From assembly GCA_020725985.1 (NCBI GenBank), contig DYTM01000013.1, positions 1 through 6,327 on the forward strand: 6,327 nt of DNA, read 5' to 3'. The stretch comes from Methanomassiliicoccus sp. Its GTDB lineage: Archaea; Thermoplasmatota; Thermoplasmata; Methanomassiliicoccales; JACIVX01. This document shows, piece by piece, positions 6,071-6,327 of the stretch. Numbering within the stretch: the first letter of the stretch is position 1; the number at the start of each line of letters is the position of its first letter. Under the pieces are notes generated by a model, which saw only the letters and a list, made by a program, of their open reading frames with translations, was not told where the DNA came from and ran no database searches. The position numbers and the translations under genes are program-made.

Positions 6071-6083
6071 GAAAGGTTATTGA
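6071..6083 (+). promoter_or_regulatory. BRE/TATA promoter of the MFS-type gene
   Basis: GAAAG (6071-6075) followed by GTTATTGA (6076-6083) repeats the 11-mer seen in front of the ThiI-like gene. It predicts transcription start near 6105, about 15 nt before ATG 6120. The region 6041-6119 holds this promoter and the left arm of an inverted repeat; no clear terminator for the preceding operon is visible in it. Confidence 0.6.
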
Positions 6084-6109
6084 ACGGGACCGAGATACCT
6101 TGCGCGAAC

Positions 6110-6129
6110 CCCGGAATCCATGTTCCGGG
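6110..6129 (+). repeat. Perfect 7-bp inverted repeat enclosing the MFS start codon
   Basis: CCCGGAA (6110-6116) and TTCCGGG (6123-6129) are exact inverted copies separated by the 6-nt spacer TCCATG, which contains ATG 6120-6122. In RNA this would be a GC-rich hairpin showing AUG in its loop, a few nt from the predicted 5' end. In DNA it is a 20-bp dyad just downstream of the promoter, where a dimeric repressor could bind. Which, if either, applies cannot be decided here. Confidence 0.5.
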
Positions 6130-6327
6130 AGGAACGCCGCGGATGGGATGCGATGCGGAAGGGCGACGAGAACTGGTACTACACCTTCCTGCCGTACAAC
6201 ATATCCGGAGGAAGCACCTCACCCCTCATCCCCCTGTTCGTCACCGAGGGGCTCAGGGGCAGCTTGTCCCAGGTCGGCATCGCGAGCGCGATTTCATCGA
6301 TCGCCTCCGTCCCGGCGAATATCATTT
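6120..6327 (+). CDS. MFS-type transporter, N-terminal fragment (3' truncated)
   Basis: The frame from ATG 6120 stays open to the right edge, giving 69 residues of what is probably a protein of about 400. After a charged cytoplasmic lead (residues 1-18, FREERRGWDAMRKGDE), the sequence NWYYTFLPYNISGGSTSPLI (18-37) followed by PLFVTEG, and then LSQVGIASAISSIASVPANI (48-67), has the look of the first two helices and intervening loop of major facilitator superfamily permeases common in archaea. No substrate can be inferred. ATG 6153 (residue 12) is an alternative start: it keeps the whole hydrophobic region, and the purine-rich GGGAGGA (6127-6133) lies 19 nt before it, too far for a usual Shine-Dalgarno. 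ATG 6120 has only a weak GGAA upstream. The gene has its own promoter and follows the DUF1634 gene by 79 bp. Confidence 0.75.
   Translation, partial: MFREERRGWDAMRKGDENWYYTFLPYNISGGSTSPLIPLFVTEGLRGSLSQVGIASAISSIASVPANII

Noticed and set aside
4591..6222. A 543-codon open frame on the minus strand across the TauE/SafE-DUF1634 region
   Set aside because: It crosses four features (the ThiI-like start, the divergent promoters, two membrane protein genes), has low-complexity Arg/Ser/His/Asp composition, and no recognisable domain.
6143..6327. Other open frames starting at ATG 6143 or 6148
   Set aside because: Their translations are polar and Arg/His/Pro-rich. Only the frame of ATG 6120/6153 gives hydrophobic helices with an MFS-like pattern.

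Overview
The window reads as a chromosomal segment of a fairly GC-rich archaeon. The evidence is a ribosomal protein L15e gene (archaeal/eukaryotic only), an archaeal-type family B DNA polymerase, a Ygr210-type TGS GTPase, BRE/TATA-like promoters (TTTATATA at 3091-3098; GAAAGGTTATT at two sites) and ribosome binding sites of the form GGTGATC(C), complementary to the archaeal 16S 3' end. A euryarchaeal lineage, possibly Thermoplasmatota-like, is my inference from protein style. No mobile element, CRISPR array, tRNA or rRNA is visible, and gene density is very high.

Layout. (1) 2-637(+): C-terminal half of a Ygr210/YchF-like GTPase, cut by the left edge. (2) 634-3060(+): complete PolB, overlapping gene 1 by GTGA and so probably translationally coupled. 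(3) 3061-3200: intergenic region with a strong TATA box, a leader of about 80 nt that can fold into three consecutive hairpins, and a 9-nt Shine-Dalgarno match. (4) 3201-3863(+): ribosomal protein L15e with an unusual charged N-terminal extension. (5) 3866-4720(-): a ThiI-like THUMP protein whose PP-loop signature is destroyed and whose catalytic domain is shortened; it converges on L15e with only 2 bp between stop codons. (6) 4721-4851: divergent promoter region. (7) 4852-5697(+) and 5702-6040(+): a TauE/SafE permease and a DUF1634 three-helix membrane protein, 4 bp apart, a two-gene membrane module. (8) 6041-6119: promoter region. (9) 6120-6327(+): the start of an MFS-type transporter, cut by the right edge, with a perfect 7-bp inverted repeat around its start codon.

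Functionally, the left part is information processing (translation GTPase, replication polymerase, ribosomal protein, RNA-binding THUMP protein) and the right part is membrane transport, probably of sulfur oxyanions or other organic/inorganic anions. The points most worth a second look are the structured L15e leader, the ThiI-like apparent pseudoenzyme, the start-codon hairpin of the MFS gene, and the tail-to-tail gene junction. I see no clearly new multi-gene defence or biosynthetic system here.
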